This document shows positions 62,762-64,000 of a stretch of DNA of 64,000 nucleotides, one piece after another. The notes beneath the pieces are model-generated. The model saw only the letters and a program-made list of their open reading frames with translations. It was not told where the DNA came from and ran no database searches. Source of the DNA: an uncultured Alphaproteobacteria bacterium (lineage in GTDB: Bacteria; Pseudomonadota; Alphaproteobacteria; Rhodobacterales; Rhodobacteraceae); the NCBI GenBank assembly GCA_902600895.1, contig CACKLF010000001.1:82945-146944 (forward strand), in the 5' to 3' direction. Within the stretch, counting starts at the first letter, position 1. Every line of letters begins with the position of its first letter. The position numbers and the translations under genes were made by a program.

Positions 62762-64000
62762 TTAAACGCTATAAGCTCGTTCAATTATAGAATCAAAGTT
62801 AGTAGAATGCTGAAGTGAACCAAAGGCGGCAACAAATTTACCATCCAACCTTGAAGCACAAAAGGCATCGGCTACTTCATTTGTGGAATGTTGAATAAGA
62901 AGGGAAGCCTGCAAGCCAATTGCCATCATCTGACTAATTGTCCGCATATTTACTTCAAGCATGCCTTTCTCACCAATACAAGTTTCAAGTTTTCTACTTA
63001 AGCTATCAAGTCTTTTATCGTAACGGCTACCAATTTTTATCTCTTTCATTACTACATCAGCTGATAATGGGTTTTTATTTAGTGCGCGTAGTACATCTAA
63101 AGCCATAATATTGCCCGGTCCTTCCCATATGCTATTCAAGGGTACTTCTCTATATAATCTGGGCATAATGCTCTCTTCAATGTATCCCATACCGCCATGA
63201 CACTCCAAAGCCTCATAAACCAAAGATGGAGCCCGCTTGCATATCCAATATTTAGCAATAGCCGTTCCCACTCGTGCAAAAGCTCTCTCCTCTTCGTCAT
63301 TTTTAGAACTGTCGATAGCTGAAGCCACCCGCATACCAAGAGCTAATGCAGCTTCTGTTTCTAAAGCCATATCTGCAATTACGTTTTGCATTAATGGTTG
63401 TTGTATTATTCTTCTTTGAAATGCACTTCTATTTGAAGCATGATGGATCGCCTGTACCAGAGATTGTCTCATGATTCCAGCAGACGACATTGCACAATAA
63501 ATTCTATTTCCAGTAACCATATCCATGATTGTCTTTATGCCTCTACCTTCATCACCCACCATTATTCCTAGCGTATCTTCAAACTCCATTTCTGTAGATG
63601 CGTTTGATCTATTGCCAAGTTTATCTTTAATCCTTTGAATATTTAGATTATTTCTTGATCCATCAGGTTTCCATCTAGGAACAAGAAAGCATGAAACGCC
63701 ATGACCCTCCGTTTTTGCTAAAACGAGAAATGCATCGCACATGGGAGCTGAACAGAAAAATTTGTGCCCAGTTATAAGGTACTCTTGGGATATTCCATGA
63801 TTTTTACCCACAGGTTTTGCCCGAGTGGTATTTGCACGAACATCAGATCCCCCCTGTTTTTCAGTCATGAACATACCAATCAAATTTCCTTTTTTTTCTT
63901 CAATTGGGATATCCCTCATATCATAAGTCGTCGAAAGAATTCCAGGCATCCATTTTTTTTCTACTTCTGGAGTTCCTCTAAGAGCTGGGGCAACAGAATA
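62762..64000 (-). CDS. aidB: acyl-CoA dehydrogenase, AidB-type (5' end outside window)
   Basis: The visible 413 or so residues match the AidB branch of acyl-CoA dehydrogenases. Segments include MFMTEKQGGSDVRANTTRA, KDKLGNRSNASTEMEFED, ALECHGGMGYIEESIMPRLYREVPLNSIWEGPGNIM. The track begins at an internal ATG 63949, but the frame stays open to the window edge (ALRGTPEVEKKW precedes it), so the gene is truncated by the window. AidB binds FAD and DNA in E. coli and has weak isovaleryl-CoA dehydrogenase activity. Here pairing with an enoyl-CoA hydratase suggests a metabolic role. Confidence 0.87.
   Translation of the reverse strand, partial: YSVAPALRGTPEVEKKWMPGILSTTYDMRDIPIEEKKGNLIGMFMTEKQGGSDVRANTTRAKPVGKNHGISQEYLITGHKFFCSAPMCDAFLVLAKTEGHGVSCFLVPRWKPDGSRNNLNIQRIKDKLGNRSNASTEMEFEDTLGIMVGDEGRGIKTIMDMVTGNRIYCAMSSAGIMRQSLVQAIHHASNRSAFQRRIIQQPLMQNVIADMALETEAALALGMRVASAIDSSKNDEEERAFARVGTAIAKYWICKRAPSLVYEALECHGGMGYIEESIMPRLYREVPLNSIWEGPGNIMALDVLRALNKNPLSADVVMKEIKIGSRYDKRLDSLSRKLETCIGEKGMLEVNMRTISQMMAIGLQASLLIQHSTNEVADAFCASRLDGKFVAAFGSLQHSTNFDSIIERAYSV

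Noticed and set aside
1-64000. tRNA genes, CRISPR arrays, insertion sequences or prophage
   Set aside because: I saw no cloverleaf-like sequence with GTTCGA-type arms, regularly spaced repeats, transposase motifs or phage genes in any gap. A tRNAscan or IS database search would settle this.

Overview
The window is AT-rich, densely packed bacterial DNA. It looks like a free-living marine alphaproteobacterium, roseobacter-like or SAR116-like. The support is the ruvCAB-ybgC-tolQRAB-pal-cpoB-tilS-ftsH gene order, an alphaproteobacterial-type HisS, a DUF1489 protein, a dimethylsulfoniopropionate demethylase (DmdA), and many ABC and secondary transporters with very short intergenic gaps. I cannot assign a genus. 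I found no rRNA, tRNA, CRISPR array, insertion sequence or prophage.

Layout. From 0 to 6 kb, a minus-strand operon encodes a BMP-type nucleoside/base ABC transporter ending in a cytosine-deaminase-like amidohydrolase. From 6.5 to 9.4 kb there are small accessory enzymes: a YpeA-like acetyltransferase, a NUDIX hydrolase, an exported rhodanese, a thioesterase and an EamA exporter. From 9.4 to 20.5 kb lie leuA, dnaE, hisS, a DUF1489 gene, rpsD, an MFS gene, msrA and prmA. From 20.6 to 31.8 kb the Holliday-junction genes run into the Tol-Pal envelope operon, tilS and ftsH. From 31.9 to 37 kb is a one-carbon block: fhs and folD converge on dmdA-rimO. DmdA yields 5-methyl-THF, and FolD and Fhs interconvert the more oxidised folate C1 units, so they plausibly work together. 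From 37 to 39.6 kb are aroQ, a NUDIX gene and a UMF1-type transporter.

From 39.7 to 45 kb a cobalt-type nitrile hydratase operon (alpha, beta, activator) is followed by a TPP riboswitch and thiBPQ. In this sequence thiP is broken by one extra G in an 11-G run. From 45 to 48 kb are a crotonase, a non-pyrrolysine MttB-family methyltransferase and an ArgO exporter. From 48.2 to 54.8 kb is an unusual six-gene plus-strand operon: MDR reductase, proline-racemase superfamily protein with a Ser/Thr catalytic pair, 2OG-Fe(II) oxygenase, SAM methyltransferase, PLP ammonia-lyase and class V aminotransferase. It converges on a complete branched-chain-type amino-acid ABC transporter (54.8-59.5 kb). Together these look like an uptake and catabolism, or modification, module for an unidentified amino or imino acid, and this is my best candidate for an undescribed system.

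From 59.6 to 64 kb are cspA, a decayed SOUL heme-binding gene that the ORF track shows only as its last 61 residues, a LysE exporter, a hairpin-rich region with tiny ORFs, a small hypothetical protein, an enoyl-CoA hydratase and an AidB-type acyl-CoA dehydrogenase running off the right edge.

TTG is used repeatedly as a start codon (dnaE, tolA, tolB, tilS, ftsH and an MFS gene), in several cases with a clear Shine-Dalgarno sequence or no alternative.
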